A stretch of 64,000 nt of DNA. Origin: Paenibacillus chibensis. GTDB lineage: Bacteria; Bacillota; Bacilli; Paenibacillales; Paenibacillaceae. Positions 44,010 through 51,970 of this stretch are shown piece after piece. Position numbers and translations under genes: made by a program. The first letter of the stretch is position 1. Every line of letters starts with the position of its first letter. The stretch is taken from positions 62,001-126,000 of the forward strand of contig NZ_BIMK01000018.1 in NCBI RefSeq assembly GCF_004001045.1, read 5' to 3'. The notes under the pieces are model-generated. The model did no database searches. It worked only from the letters and a program-made list of their open reading frames with translations, and was not told where the DNA came from.

Positions 44010-44687
44010 ATGATTCATATTTTAGTGGCGGATGATGATGTACATATTCGCGAGCTGCTCAGGCATGTCCTGCAGCATGAAGGATATGCCGTATTCGAGG
44101 CGGCGGACGGGATGGAGGCTACGGCGGTGCTGTCCAAGGAGCAGATTCATCTGGCGGTGATCGATGTGATGATGCCGGGCAAGGACGGTCTGCAGCTGTG
44201 CAGCGAAATCCGGCAGGATTATGGGTTTCCGGTCATTCTGCTGACGGCCAAGGACCAGCTGCCCGACAAAGAAAGAGGGTATACGGCGGGTACCGACGAT
44301 TATGTGACCAAGCCCTTCGAGCCCAAAGAGCTGGTATTCCGGATCAAGGCGCTGCTGCGCCGCTACCAGATGGTGAATTCGCAGGTCATCAGGCTGAACG
44401 ATACGGTGATTGACGCCAAAAATTACATGGTGCACTGCGGCGATCACATGTTCATGCTGCCCATGAAGGAATTCGAGCTGCTGACGCAGCTGGCCAGCTT
44501 TCCGGACCGCACCTTTTCGCGTGAGGAGCTGATCCAGCTGATCTGGGGCGCCGATTTTGAAGGCGATGACCGGACGGTGGATGTTCATGTCAAAAGGCTG
44601 CGTGAACGCTTCGCCGGCGTAACGGAAGATTTCAGCATCCGCACCGTGCGCGGCGTCGGCTATAAACTGGAGGCAGCCAAACGATGA
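44010..44687 (+). CDS. hssR: Heme-response regulator HssR (OmpR/PhoB family)
   Basis: This 225-residue response regulator has a receiver domain (1-118) with the acidic pair DDD, phospho-acceptor Asp in VIDVMMPGKDG and the conserved Lys in DDYVTKPFEPKEL. A winged helix (about 130-222) reads FSREELIQLIWGADFEGDDR and DVHVKRLRERF with RTVRGVGYKLE. Overall similarity recalled is to staphylococcal HssR, particularly DKERGYTAGTDDYVTKPFE and IWGADFEGDDRTVDVH. ATG at 44010 follows GGGAGTTGACCTC; an upstream in-frame start at 43845 lacks homology. It overlaps hssS by four bases. HssR activates hrtAB heme-efflux genes, which are not in this window. Confidence 0.93.
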   Translation: MIHILVADDDVHIRELLRHVLQHEGYAVFEAADGMEATAVLSKEQIHLAVIDVMMPGKDGLQLCSEIRQDYGFPVILLTAKDQLPDKERGYTAGTDDYVTKPFEPKELVFRIKALLRRYQMVNSQVIRLNDTVIDAKNYMVHCGDHMFMLPMKEFELLTQLASFPDRTFSREELIQLIWGADFEGDDRTVDVHVKRLRERFAGVTEDFSIRTVRGVGYKLEAAKR

Positions 44688-46069
44688 AATCCTTGTATCT
44701 ACGGATTGTCCTGACGACCATTGCCGTTATGATGCTGAGCAGCGTGCTTGCGTTCGTGCTGGCCAATATTTTTTATCAGTACGAGCTCAAGCCCGCCAAT
44801 GACAGCAAAGTCACGCATGTTGCGGAAAGCATCAAGCATTTTTACGAAAATAATCCCGTAGAGGAACGGGAGCCCTATCTCCGGAATATCGGCACCCTCG
44901 GCTACCAGATCTACGTTGTGGATGGGAGCGGCAAAGGGACTTTTTACGGCGGCCCATTCCGGGAGCACAGCCTGTCCCCATCGGTCGTCGAACAGGTGCG
45001 TCTGGGTGAGGTATACCACGGCATCAAGCATTTCCCCTCCAAGGCTTTTATTACCGGATTTTTTGATAATACGCTGATTAATACGATCGGTGTGCCGCTG
45101 CAGGACGGGACGGAAACATACGCCTTATTCGTGCGGCCGAATATCGATATGCTGTTCGGGGAGCTGCATATTTTCCTGGCGGTCATTGTCGTGCTGATCA
45201 TTCTGCTCAGCATTCTGCTGGTCGTGATCAGCACCCGATATATCGTCCATCCGATTACGAAGCTGACCGAGGCGACACGTCTGATCTCGCAGGGAACCTA
45301 TCATGTGAAGCTGAACGTGAACCGGAAGGATGAGATCGGAAGGCTCGCCAGCCACTTTTCCCAGATGGCCAAGGGACTGGAGCAGCTTGAAGAGATGCGT
45401 CAGGAGTTCGTATCCAATGTTTCGCATGAGATCCAGTCGCCGCTCTCCTCCATTCAGGGCTTCTCCCAAACGCTGCAGTCCGGCGAAGTCAGCCCGGAGC
45501 AGCAGAAGCATTATCTGTCCGTCATTGAAGGCGAGGCGAAGCGCATGTCGCAAATGAGCAGGCAGCTGCTCATGCTGGCGTCTTTGGACAAGGAAGGGGA
45601 AGCGCTGGAGAAGACGACCTTTAATGTCGCCGATCAGATCAAGGACGTGCTGATGACAACCGAATGGAGCTGGCGGGAAAAAGAGCTCGCCTTGAACATG
45701 CAGCTTCCCGAAGTGAATCTCACGGCGGATCAAAGGCTTCTGCACCAGGTGTGGGTGAATCTGCTGACCAACAGCGTCAAGTTCACGCCGGAAGGCGGGA
45801 CCATCACGATCCGGCTGCATGAGGACGAGCAGCACTGCTACGTGGATTTCAAGGATACCGGCATCGGCATAGCGGAGGACAATCTGCCCTATATCTTCAA
45901 CCGGTTCTACAAAGCCGACAAAGCCCGGAGCCGCCGGGAAGGCGAAACGGGCAGCGGGCTGGGACTGGCCATTACCTACAAGATCATCCGCATGCATGGC
46001 GGAACGATCACCGTGGAAAGCCGGGAGGGCGCGGGCACCGAGTTTCATATTACGCTTCCCAAGACATGA
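44684..46069 (+). CDS. hssS: Heme-sensing histidine kinase HssS
   Basis: This 461-residue membrane kinase has helix 1 at about 8-28, an extracytoplasmic sensor (about 29-165) and helix 2 at about 166-188. HAMP, HisKA with the phospho-His in FVSNVSHEIQSPLSSIQGFS, and an HATPase domain (NLLTNSVKFTPEGG, DTGIGIAEDNL, GSGLGLAITYK) follow. The sensor resembles staphylococcal HssS: FYGGPFREHSL, YHGIKHFPSKAFITGFFDN and FVRPNI are recognisable. HssS detects membrane heme or its damage and phosphorylates HssR. The ATG at 44684 overlaps the hssR stop, giving coupled translation. A terminator follows (46109-46159). Confidence 0.93.
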   Translation: MKSLYLRIVLTTIAVMMLSSVLAFVLANIFYQYELKPANDSKVTHVAESIKHFYENNPVEEREPYLRNIGTLGYQIYVVDGSGKGTFYGGPFREHSLSPSVVEQVRLGEVYHGIKHFPSKAFITGFFDNTLINTIGVPLQDGTETYALFVRPNIDMLFGELHIFLAVIVVLIILLSILLVVISTRYIVHPITKLTEATRLISQGTYHVKLNVNRKDEIGRLASHFSQMAKGLEQLEEMRQEFVSNVSHEIQSPLSSIQGFSQTLQSGEVSPEQQKHYLSVIEGEAKRMSQMSRQLLMLASLDKEGEALEKTTFNVADQIKDVLMTTEWSWREKELALNMQLPEVNLTADQRLLHQVWVNLLTNSVKFTPEGGTITIRLHEDEQHCYVDFKDTGIGIAEDNLPYIFNRFYKADKARSRREGETGSGLGLAITYKIIRMHGGTITVESREGAGTEFHITLPKT

Positions 46070-46108
46070 CGATGCGCGGCTCCTTCCCTTGAACGTTGTT
46101 GTTAACGC

Positions 46109-46159
46109 AAAATCAGGACGGACTCCACGCAAGCAGGAGCCGCCCTGATTTTTTTATTT
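46109..46159. terminator. Bidirectional terminator between hssS and the SDR gene
   Basis: AAAATCAGG-A-CGG pairs with CCG-CC-CTGATTTT in an interrupted stem ending in T7 on the plus strand, between convergent genes. Confidence 0.88.
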
Positions 46160-47070
46160 TATGAAATGCTCGTCGTTTCAGCCGTCTGGGAACCCGTTTG
46201 GTTCCTCAGGCTCGCCTCCCTGGAAATGCGGCACACCAAACGCATCAGCTTGCGGTGCATCGCGGGGAACAAGAGAAAGAAGAGATCCATCGTCCGGCGC
46301 ATCGGCATCGGGCAGATGACGGCTTCGTGGCGGTGGATTTTGGCAAAAGCGATTTTCGCGAACTGCTCGGGGCTCATCGATTTCTGCTTATTCACCTGCT
46401 CGTTGATCTTATTCTTGTCCATGCCGACGGCATCGGCGGTGGCATAAATCGGCGTATCCACGAAAGCCGGGCATAATGCGCTGACATGAATGCCGTAGAC
46501 TTCGGCTTCATAGTGAAGCGAGGTCGTCATGCCGACGACCGCGTGCTTGGTGGTCGCATAAGCGGAGGACATCGGAGCCGGTCCGAGACCGGTCGCAGAT
46601 GAAGTGTTCACGATATAACCGAAGCCCTGCCGCTTCATCAGCGGATAGGCCGCATGCGTCCCGTGAATCGCTCCCCACAGGTTGACGTTCATGATTTTAT
46701 GCCACAGATCCAGGGACATGTCGCACAGCTCGCCGTACATCGCAATGCCGGCATTGTTGAACATATAGTCGAGCCTGCCATAAGTGTTGAAGATCCGGTT
46801 TACAAGCTCCTCGACCGCCTCGGCGCTGGTGACATCCAGCTTTTCAAAATAAGCCTCCCCTTGCCCTGCTTCCCGAAGCTGCCTGACCGTCTCCTCGCCG
46901 CCTTCCACTTGAATGTCCGCTACAATTACGACCATATCCCGGGCCGCAGCTTCCTTGCAAAGCGCGCGACCGATGCCGGATGCTCCTCCCGTAATGATGG
47001 CTACTTTCCGATCGCTTGCCTGAAGTGTCGTCCCCGCTGTCAAATCCGATGCTGTCCGCTGATTTTTCAT
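46159..47070 (-). CDS. Short-chain dehydrogenase/reductase
   Basis: This 303-residue classical SDR has the cofactor motif TGGASGIGRALCKEAA (TGxxxGxG), Asp in VIVADIQ favouring NAD(H), NNAG in YMFNNAGIAM, and the catalytic Ser-Tyr-Lys in NTSSATGLGP and SAYATTKHAVVG. A C-terminal extension of about 50 residues is basic and hydrophobic (MRRTMDLFFLLFPAMHRKLM), possibly membrane-associated. GGGGAGGAAACGGCT precedes the ATG. A TetR-type operator (47133-47144) lies 63 bp upstream, the same site that precedes the adjacent TetR gene. It probably detoxifies or modifies a lipid-like or carbonyl compound. Confidence 0.92.
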   Translation of the reverse strand: MKNQRTASDLTAGTTLQASDRKVAIITGGASGIGRALCKEAAARDMVVIVADIQVEGGEETVRQLREAGQGEAYFEKLDVTSAEAVEELVNRIFNTYGRLDYMFNNAGIAMYGELCDMSLDLWHKIMNVNLWGAIHGTHAAYPLMKRQGFGYIVNTSSATGLGPAPMSSAYATTKHAVVGMTTSLHYEAEVYGIHVSALCPAFVDTPIYATADAVGMDKNKINEQVNKQKSMSPEQFAKIAFAKIHRHEAVICPMPMRRTMDLFFLLFPAMHRKLMRLVCRISREASLRNQTGSQTAETTSIS

Positions 47071-47129
47071 AGCCGTTTCCTCCCCTTCTGTTTTGGATCG
47101 ATGGATGGTAGATCATTGAATTAGAACTT

Positions 47130-47147
47130 TTAGAACAATCGTTCTAA
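47130..47147 (-). promoter_or_regulatory. TetR operator upstream of the SDR gene
   Basis: TTAGAAC-AATC-GTTCTAA has 7-bp arms. Its core GAACAATCGTTC (47133-47144) is the exact reverse complement of the core before the TetR gene at 47800-47811. Confidence 0.8.
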
Positions 47148-47179
47148 TGTGAATGGCGAAAAGCACGCCGGATCCGGAT

Positions 47180-47770
47180 TTACCTTCTCCGTATGCCTCC
47201 CACGAATATGGTCACCGACTGCTGAAACAAACGCTGCAGCGGTTCCCCTTCCATCGTCAGCGTAAACTGGCACAACGTTCCCATCCAGGTACCGAACAAG
47301 AGCGTCGTTTCTTCGATATTGTCGATGGCGAATTCTCCGCTTTCCACGCCTTCCCGGAAAATGGCCGCATAGGCCGCCATCGGCGTCGCCGCTAGACCTT
47401 GCAGCGCCTGCAGCGTCTCCGGCGAGGTATTCGGATTCATGGCGAGCTCCTGCCCGACCGGCAGCAGCGGCGTCTTGTAGTTGTTCATGACGAAATGGGC
47501 CATGCCGTACAGCTTCTCGATCGCCGTCTTGTACGAGCCGGCAACCACATGCCACTTTTCGCCCCAGTGGCGCATCGTTTCGAGGGACAGGTGCACAAAG
47601 AGCTTCTCTTTATTTTCAAAGTGATAATAGATATGCCCCTTGCTGAATCCGGATTCCCGCGAAATATCCGCGACCGATGTGCCCGCAAAGCCCTTCTGGG
47701 CGAACAGCTGCGCCGCCTTCTCGGCAATGACCTGACGCGTTTCCTCGCTGTTGTAATGACGTTTATTCAT
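47180..47770 (-). CDS. TetR/AcrR family regulator of the SDR gene
   Basis: This 196-residue repressor has an N-terminal HTH (about 10-56: VIAEKAAQLFAQKGFAGTSV, ADISRESGFSKGHIYYHFEN) and a variable C-terminal ligand domain with several Met and Trp residues. The start at 47770 has only a weak ribosome binding site (GAAGGTATCCAC upstream of ATG). The identical 12-bp core GAACGATTGTTC occurs upstream of this gene (47800-47811) and of the SDR gene, so it likely represses both. Inducer unknown. Confidence 0.92.
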   Translation of the reverse strand: MNKRHYNSEETRQVIAEKAAQLFAQKGFAGTSVADISRESGFSKGHIYYHFENKEKLFVHLSLETMRHWGEKWHVVAGSYKTAIEKLYGMAHFVMNNYKTPLLPVGQELAMNPNTSPETLQALQGLAATPMAAYAAIFREGVESGEFAIDNIEETTLLFGTWMGTLCQFTLTMEGEPLQRLFQQSVTIFVGGIRRR

Positions 47771-47799
47771 GTGGATACCTTCTTATAGCGCTTCTTTTT

Positions 47800-47811
47800 G
47801 AACGATTGTTC
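47800..47811 (-). promoter_or_regulatory. TetR operator upstream of the TetR gene at 47180
   Basis: GAAC-GATT-GTTC lies 30 bp before the start codon and repeats, inverted, the core of the SDR-gene operator. Confidence 0.75.
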
Positions 47812-47901
47812 TATTCTGAGTATATTTCAAATTTTACCCATCGGCAATCTGAAAAGTATAGCGATTCTGTGTCGATCATTTGGCTCTGCCTGCAAAAAAA
47901 T

Positions 47902-47918
47902 GCCGGGCATCGCCCGGC
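47902..47918 (-). terminator. Terminator downstream of the DHA2 MFS gene
   Basis: GCCGGGC-ATC-GCCCGGC forms a tight stem; on the minus strand it is followed by seven T residues. It lies 125 bp beyond the MFS stop. Confidence 0.8.
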
Positions 47919-47973
47919 TTGCTTAAACAGCGGTATCATTTTGAAGATCCCCCGGTCACCCTGGATTGCAAGT

Positions 47974-48038
47974 GGCCATTCATCGCATACAGAACATTTT
48001 AGCCCGCGGGCGCCATCCTTCTCTTGGGATGAATGGCC
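47974..48038. repeat. Long inverted repeat after the DHA2 MFS gene
   Basis: GGCCATTCATC (47974-47984) pairs with GATGAATGGCC (48028-48038), enclosing a smaller GCCCGCGGGC palindrome. A T-rich run follows on the plus strand. It may be a processing or termination structure; purpose unclear. Confidence 0.6.
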
Positions 48039-48042
48039 CCTT

Positions 48043-49476
48043 TTATTTTGCTGCCTGTTGATGCTCCGGCTTCTTAAGGAACAACGACAGCACGAAATTG
48101 ACGACGGCCAGCAATAAACCGATCTTCAGCACCAGCGAGGAACCCGCTGCCGCGGCCTGTGCCGCACTGTTTGCTGTCTCGGCCAAATAACTGCTTTGTC
48201 TCGCCGACATCAGCGACACCATCACCGCGATGCCGATCGCCCCCGCCACCTGCTGGACCGTTTGGGTCAACGCGATGCCATCCGGATAGTATTGTCTCGG
48301 AAGCGAGTTGAGGGTATTGGTCTGCACGGAAGCGAGCACCATGCCGATCCCGAGCATCATCACGATATGCGTCACCACGATCAGCCAAAGGGGCGTGCCC
48401 GTACCGAATTGCGAATACGCCACATATCCGATGACAACCATAATCGTCCCCGGCGTAATGACCGCTTTCGGCCCATGTCGGTCAAACATCCGGCCAATCA
48501 TCGGCGCCAGCACGCAGTTGAGCAAGCTGCCCGGCAGCAGCAGCAGGCCTGTCGTAAATGCCGTCACCAGAAGCGCCATCTGCATATACATCGGCAAAAT
48601 CACCAGCAGCGACAGCATATTGAAAAACGTGATAAAGCTCATCAGGACGCCTAGGACAAACAGCGGATATGAAAATGCTTTGAGATTCAGCATCGGCTGC
48701 TCCATGTTCAGTTGGCGAAACGCAAACAGGATCAATGCGATGACTCCGATCACGATGCTGCCCATGACCTCCCAGCTCGTCCAGCCGATGTCCCCGGCAA
48801 CGCTGACGCCGTATACGAGACCGCCAAAGCCGATGGTCGACAGAATGACGGAAGCCGCATCGATGGACACCTTGCGAATCTCATTCACATTCGGCAGATA
48901 AGCAAGCCCGAAAATAAAGGAAAACAGCAAGAATGGCAGGGTAACCAGGAAGATCCAGTGCCATGACAAGGTATCCAGAATCAGTCCCGCGAGCGTTGGG
49001 CCGAGCGCCGGACCCGCCAGCATAACCAGACCCATGATCCCCATGGCCGCGCCCCGTTTATGCGGCGGGAAAATAGTAAAAATCACGTTCTGGGTTAACG
49101 GCAAATTAATGGCCAGTCCTGCAGCCTGAATGACGCGGCCCGCCAATAGCAAGCCGAACACCGGGGCTGCCGCCGCTAATACCGTTCCGAATATCATCAG
49201 CAGAATTGCGGTGATGAACATTTGGCGCGTCGAACATTTTTGCATCAGAATACCCGTGACCGGCACCAGAATGCCTAATGTCAAAAAGTAGCCCGTAGCC
49301 AGCCATTGGACGGTCGTCGCATCGATGGCAAACAGCTGACTGAGCTCTCCCAAGGCAATATTCAATGCCGTTTCGCTGAACAGTCCGACAAAGCCTGCGA
49401 CTAAAAGCGCGGCCATGATCGGGCCTGTTTTGATTTGGCGGTTTGTGATTGATGCTGCTTGAGCATGTGGATTCAT
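48043..49476 (-). CDS. DHA2 family MFS multidrug transporter (14 helices)
   Basis: This 477-residue EmrB/QacA-type efflux pump has about 14 hydrophobic helices. After the N-terminal helix comes ATTVQWLATGYFLTLGILVP, the DHA2 motif D1-like region. Motif A is ILMQKCSTRQMFITA, and motif C appears as MLAGPALGPTLAGLILD. ATG at 49476 lies two bases after the stop of a TetR gene (49479-50039), so both form one operon. The TetR-type operator at 50061-50074 should control it. Probable substrates are lipophilic cations or drugs. Confidence 0.93.
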   Translation of the reverse strand: MNPHAQAASITNRQIKTGPIMAALLVAGFVGLFSETALNIALGELSQLFAIDATTVQWLATGYFLTLGILVPVTGILMQKCSTRQMFITAILLMIFGTVLAAAAPVFGLLLAGRVIQAAGLAINLPLTQNVIFTIFPPHKRGAAMGIMGLVMLAGPALGPTLAGLILDTLSWHWIFLVTLPFLLFSFIFGLAYLPNVNEIRKVSIDAASVILSTIGFGGLVYGVSVAGDIGWTSWEVMGSIVIGVIALILFAFRQLNMEQPMLNLKAFSYPLFVLGVLMSFITFFNMLSLLVILPMYMQMALLVTAFTTGLLLLPGSLLNCVLAPMIGRMFDRHGPKAVITPGTIMVVIGYVAYSQFGTGTPLWLIVVTHIVMMLGIGMVLASVQTNTLNSLPRQYYPDGIALTQTVQQVAGAIGIAVMVSLMSARQSSYLAETANSAAQAAAAGSSLVLKIGLLLAVVNFVLSLFLKKPEHQQAAK

Positions 49477-49478
49477 GG

Positions 49479-50039
49479 TTAGGACTCCTTCAATGTATTA
49501 GGTAAAACCTGCGACAGGGTTTGGAGTGGACCGCTCGATTTTTGCGTTAAGCACAACATAACCCCGCCTTCGATCGCTGCCGTCATCATAAGCGCGGTGG
49601 AATCCGCCGCTCCTTTCGGCAAACCGTCCGCCATGAGCTTGTCTGCATAAATCCCCTGCATGTTGAGGTACAGAGAAGCACAAGCGAGGCGGATCGGTTC
49701 ACTCAGTGCTCCAATTTCGCTGACGATGCTGCTGAACGTATATCCGGTAATCGTCCCGTCCCGCTCAAAGTCCGCTGTCAATTTTTCGATCATGGCCTGC
49801 GTGGCTTCCCGGGCTGTGGGATAACGGTTGAAAATGTCCTGGATGTCCGTCGTTATCACATCATTCATGGACTGCAGGCAGGCGATGAGCAATTCTTCTT
49901 TTCCATTCGGAAAATGATGATACAGCGAGCCTTTCGAGATTTCGCATGCTTTTAAAATTTCGTTCAAGCCTACGCCGATATATCCTTTTTGCTGAAAAAG
50001 CGCTGTTGAGATATCGATGATTCTTGATTTCGTGTCCAT
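49479..50039 (-). CDS. TetR/AcrR family regulator of the DHA2 pump (LmrA/YxaF-like)
   Basis: This 186-residue repressor has the N-terminal HTH IIDISTALFQQKGYIGVGLN with EILKACEISKGSLYHHFPNG. The GSLYHHFPNGKEEL form is typical of the LmrA/YxaF branch. ATG at 50039 follows AAAAGGAATA; an upstream in-frame start at 50111 overlaps the operator. It is the first gene of a two-gene operon with the DHA2 pump. The AGACC-AACC-GGTCT box 22 bp upstream fits this subfamily's operators. Confidence 0.92.
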   Translation of the reverse strand: MDTKSRIIDISTALFQQKGYIGVGLNEILKACEISKGSLYHHFPNGKEELLIACLQSMNDVITTDIQDIFNRYPTAREATQAMIEKLTADFERDGTITGYTFSSIVSEIGALSEPIRLACASLYLNMQGIYADKLMADGLPKGAADSTALMMTAAIEGGVMLCLTQKSSGPLQTLSQVLPNTLKES

Positions 50040-50060
50040 TATTCCTTTTCGGCCTCCTCT

Positions 50061-50074
50061 AGACCAACCGGTCT
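50061..50074 (-). promoter_or_regulatory. LmrA/QacR-type operator
   Basis: AGACC-AACC-GGTCT resembles the AGACC-centred boxes of LmrA/YxaF and lies just before the TetR-MFS operon. Confidence 0.75.
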
Positions 50075-50171
50075 GTTTGTAAGAATACCAAAAATTTTTT
50101 CTATTTTTCAAGCATTATTTTTCAAATTCCATCATTTTTTTTGATGAAGGCAGTATTTCCCCCGCTGAAAA

Positions 50172-50225
50172 AAGAAAAAAACAGCTGCGCGGAAAACCTG
50201 GTTTCAGGCTTATCCCGCGCAACTG
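50172..50225 (-). terminator. Terminator of the MATE gene
   Basis: On the minus strand CAG-TTGCGCGG pairs with CCGCGCAGCTG, enclosing a CCTG/CCAGG inner stem, and runs into TTTTTTT, 60 bp past the stop. Confidence 0.85.
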
Positions 50226-50284
50226 CTCGAACGATTTGCTTCGTGTACACATCCATTTGCTTGATGCTTCATACCACCTGAGGC

Positions 50285-51715
50285 TTACTGCATCAGGCTC
50301 GTAATGCTTTTATTTTTCCAGGAAAGCCAGTAATACGAGTAGACGAGAATCATGCTCACGATAAACGCCGCCGGATACCCCAGCCAAATGCCCCGAATGC
50401 CAAGACTCGTATGATAAGAAAGCAGATAGGCCACGGGTACCTCGACGCACCAGATCGAGATCACGCTGAAAATCATCGGCCATAACACGACGCCGCTCGC
50501 GCGCATCGCTGCCGCAATAATCTGAACGTGCCCGAATATCAGGTAACTCCACAGCGTGATGACCAAGAGCTGGTGGGCGATATCCAGCGTCTCCGGACTC
50601 GTGATGAACCAGGACAGAATATTTTTCGAAAAAATATAAATGGGGATCATCAGCACCACGCCCATAATATAGTTCAGCGTGATACCCGCCCGGATCACTT
50701 CCTTCAAACGGTCGTTCTGTTTGGCGCCGATGGACTGCGCGGCCAGGACGGAAACCGTCATGCCGAGGCTGATTGCCGGCATCTGAACGTAGCTCACCAC
50801 TTGGTTGACCGAGCCGTACGCAGCGGTGGCATTGGAACCGAAACGGTTCACGAACACGATGACCGCAATTTCGGACAAGGATACGAGGATCATGCTGACG
50901 CTGGACGGAATGCCGAGACGAAGCAGCAGCGCCAGCATCTCCTTATTCATGCCCAAATGCCTGCGGACCGAGGCATCCAGCCGGAGCGGACTCTTTTTCC
51001 AGTGGGTATACATCAGCAGCAGAACGAACGTAATGACGGTCGAGATCAGGTTCGCATAGGCCGCACCGTAAATGCCGCATTCGGGGAAACCAAGCCATCC
51101 GAAAATGAGCACCGGCAGGAAAACCAGATTCAGCACCGTACTCACGATGAGCGAGTAAAAGGGCGTTTTGGAATCCCCGGTTCCCCGCATAAACGTCGTA
51201 TATACCATATACAGGAACATCACCGGCAGGCTCCAGAACATAATGCGCGCATAATGCACGGTAACATCCATGATGTTGGCCGGCGTGCCGACCATGCGCA
51301 AAATATCCTCCGTAAAGATTCCGCCTACCACGGCAAGCACGATCCCGAGCAGAAAGGTAAACGTGAGCGTCGTACCTACAATCGTCTTGAGTTTCTCTTC
51401 ATTGCCCGCTCCGTAAGCCTGCCCGATCAGGATGGCGCTGCCCGAGCCGATCCCGATCACGAACGAGACCAGCAGGAAAAAGAGCGGGAAAAAGGCGGAT
51501 AATGTCGCCAGGGCATCCAATCCGATCCAGCGTCCAACCACGATTGCGCCGGCCAGCTGTCCGATGGACTGCAGCGCATTGCTTAGAATGAGGGGGATCA
51601 GAAAAGCGATCATGGGGCGATACACGCCGGACTGAGCTTTAGGACTTAACGGGGATGCTGCGCCGGGCCTTCGGGAATCAGCCGCATGCTCAGCGGATGG
51701 TTGTGACGAATTCAT
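50285..51715 (-). CDS. MATE family multidrug efflux transporter
   Basis: This 476-residue, 12-helix MATE protein of the NorM/DinF type has a long polar N-terminal tail rich in Ser/Ala/Pro. It continues with MIAFLIPLILSNALQSIGQL, GRWIGLDALATLSAFFPLFF and GIGSGSAILIGQAYGAGNEE, the last being the conserved GxGxxxxxQxxGA motif. The second half repeats the six-helix fold. AAAGGAGATGTTCAC precedes the ATG at 51715; a start at 51769 adds an unsupported leader. It probably uses a Na+ or H+ gradient. It stands alone, with no regulator adjacent. Confidence 0.92.
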   Translation of the reverse strand: MNSSQPSAEHAADSRRPGAASPLSPKAQSGVYRPMIAFLIPLILSNALQSIGQLAGAIVVGRWIGLDALATLSAFFPLFFLLVSFVIGIGSGSAILIGQAYGAGNEEKLKTIVGTTLTFTFLLGIVLAVVGGIFTEDILRMVGTPANIMDVTVHYARIMFWSLPVMFLYMVYTTFMRGTGDSKTPFYSLIVSTVLNLVFLPVLIFGWLGFPECGIYGAAYANLISTVITFVLLLMYTHWKKSPLRLDASVRRHLGMNKEMLALLLRLGIPSSVSMILVSLSEIAVIVFVNRFGSNATAAYGSVNQVVSYVQMPAISLGMTVSVLAAQSIGAKQNDRLKEVIRAGITLNYIMGVVLMIPIYIFSKNILSWFITSPETLDIAHQLLVITLWSYLIFGHVQIIAAAMRASGVVLWPMIFSVISIWCVEVPVAYLLSYHTSLGIRGIWLGYPAAFIVSMILVYSYYWLSWKNKSITSLMQ

Positions 51716-51902
51716 GTGAACATCTCCTTTGAGCCTATTCATTGAACTAAACGAAGGCAACATTCTCATCGATCAGAAGCAGGAAGCCGGATGCCGACAA
51801 AATCACCTGTAGTTCATTTAAAATAGACAATATGATATTTGTTTATTATTTACTTAGGCATTATAGTTTAACGTTTATTAATTATCAATAGAGTTTAATA
51901 AA

Positions 51903-51942
51903 AAAAGACCGATGAAGAGCATGCTCTTCATCGATCTCTTTT
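51903..51942. terminator. Terminator downstream of the FecR-domain gene
   Basis: GATGAAGAGC pairs with GCTCTTCATC across an AT centre, with T-rich tracts on both strands. It ends the NHL-FecR operon on the minus strand. Confidence 0.88.
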
Positions 51943-51970
51943 ACTTTTCAGGCGCTGCAGTCCCCTTCAA

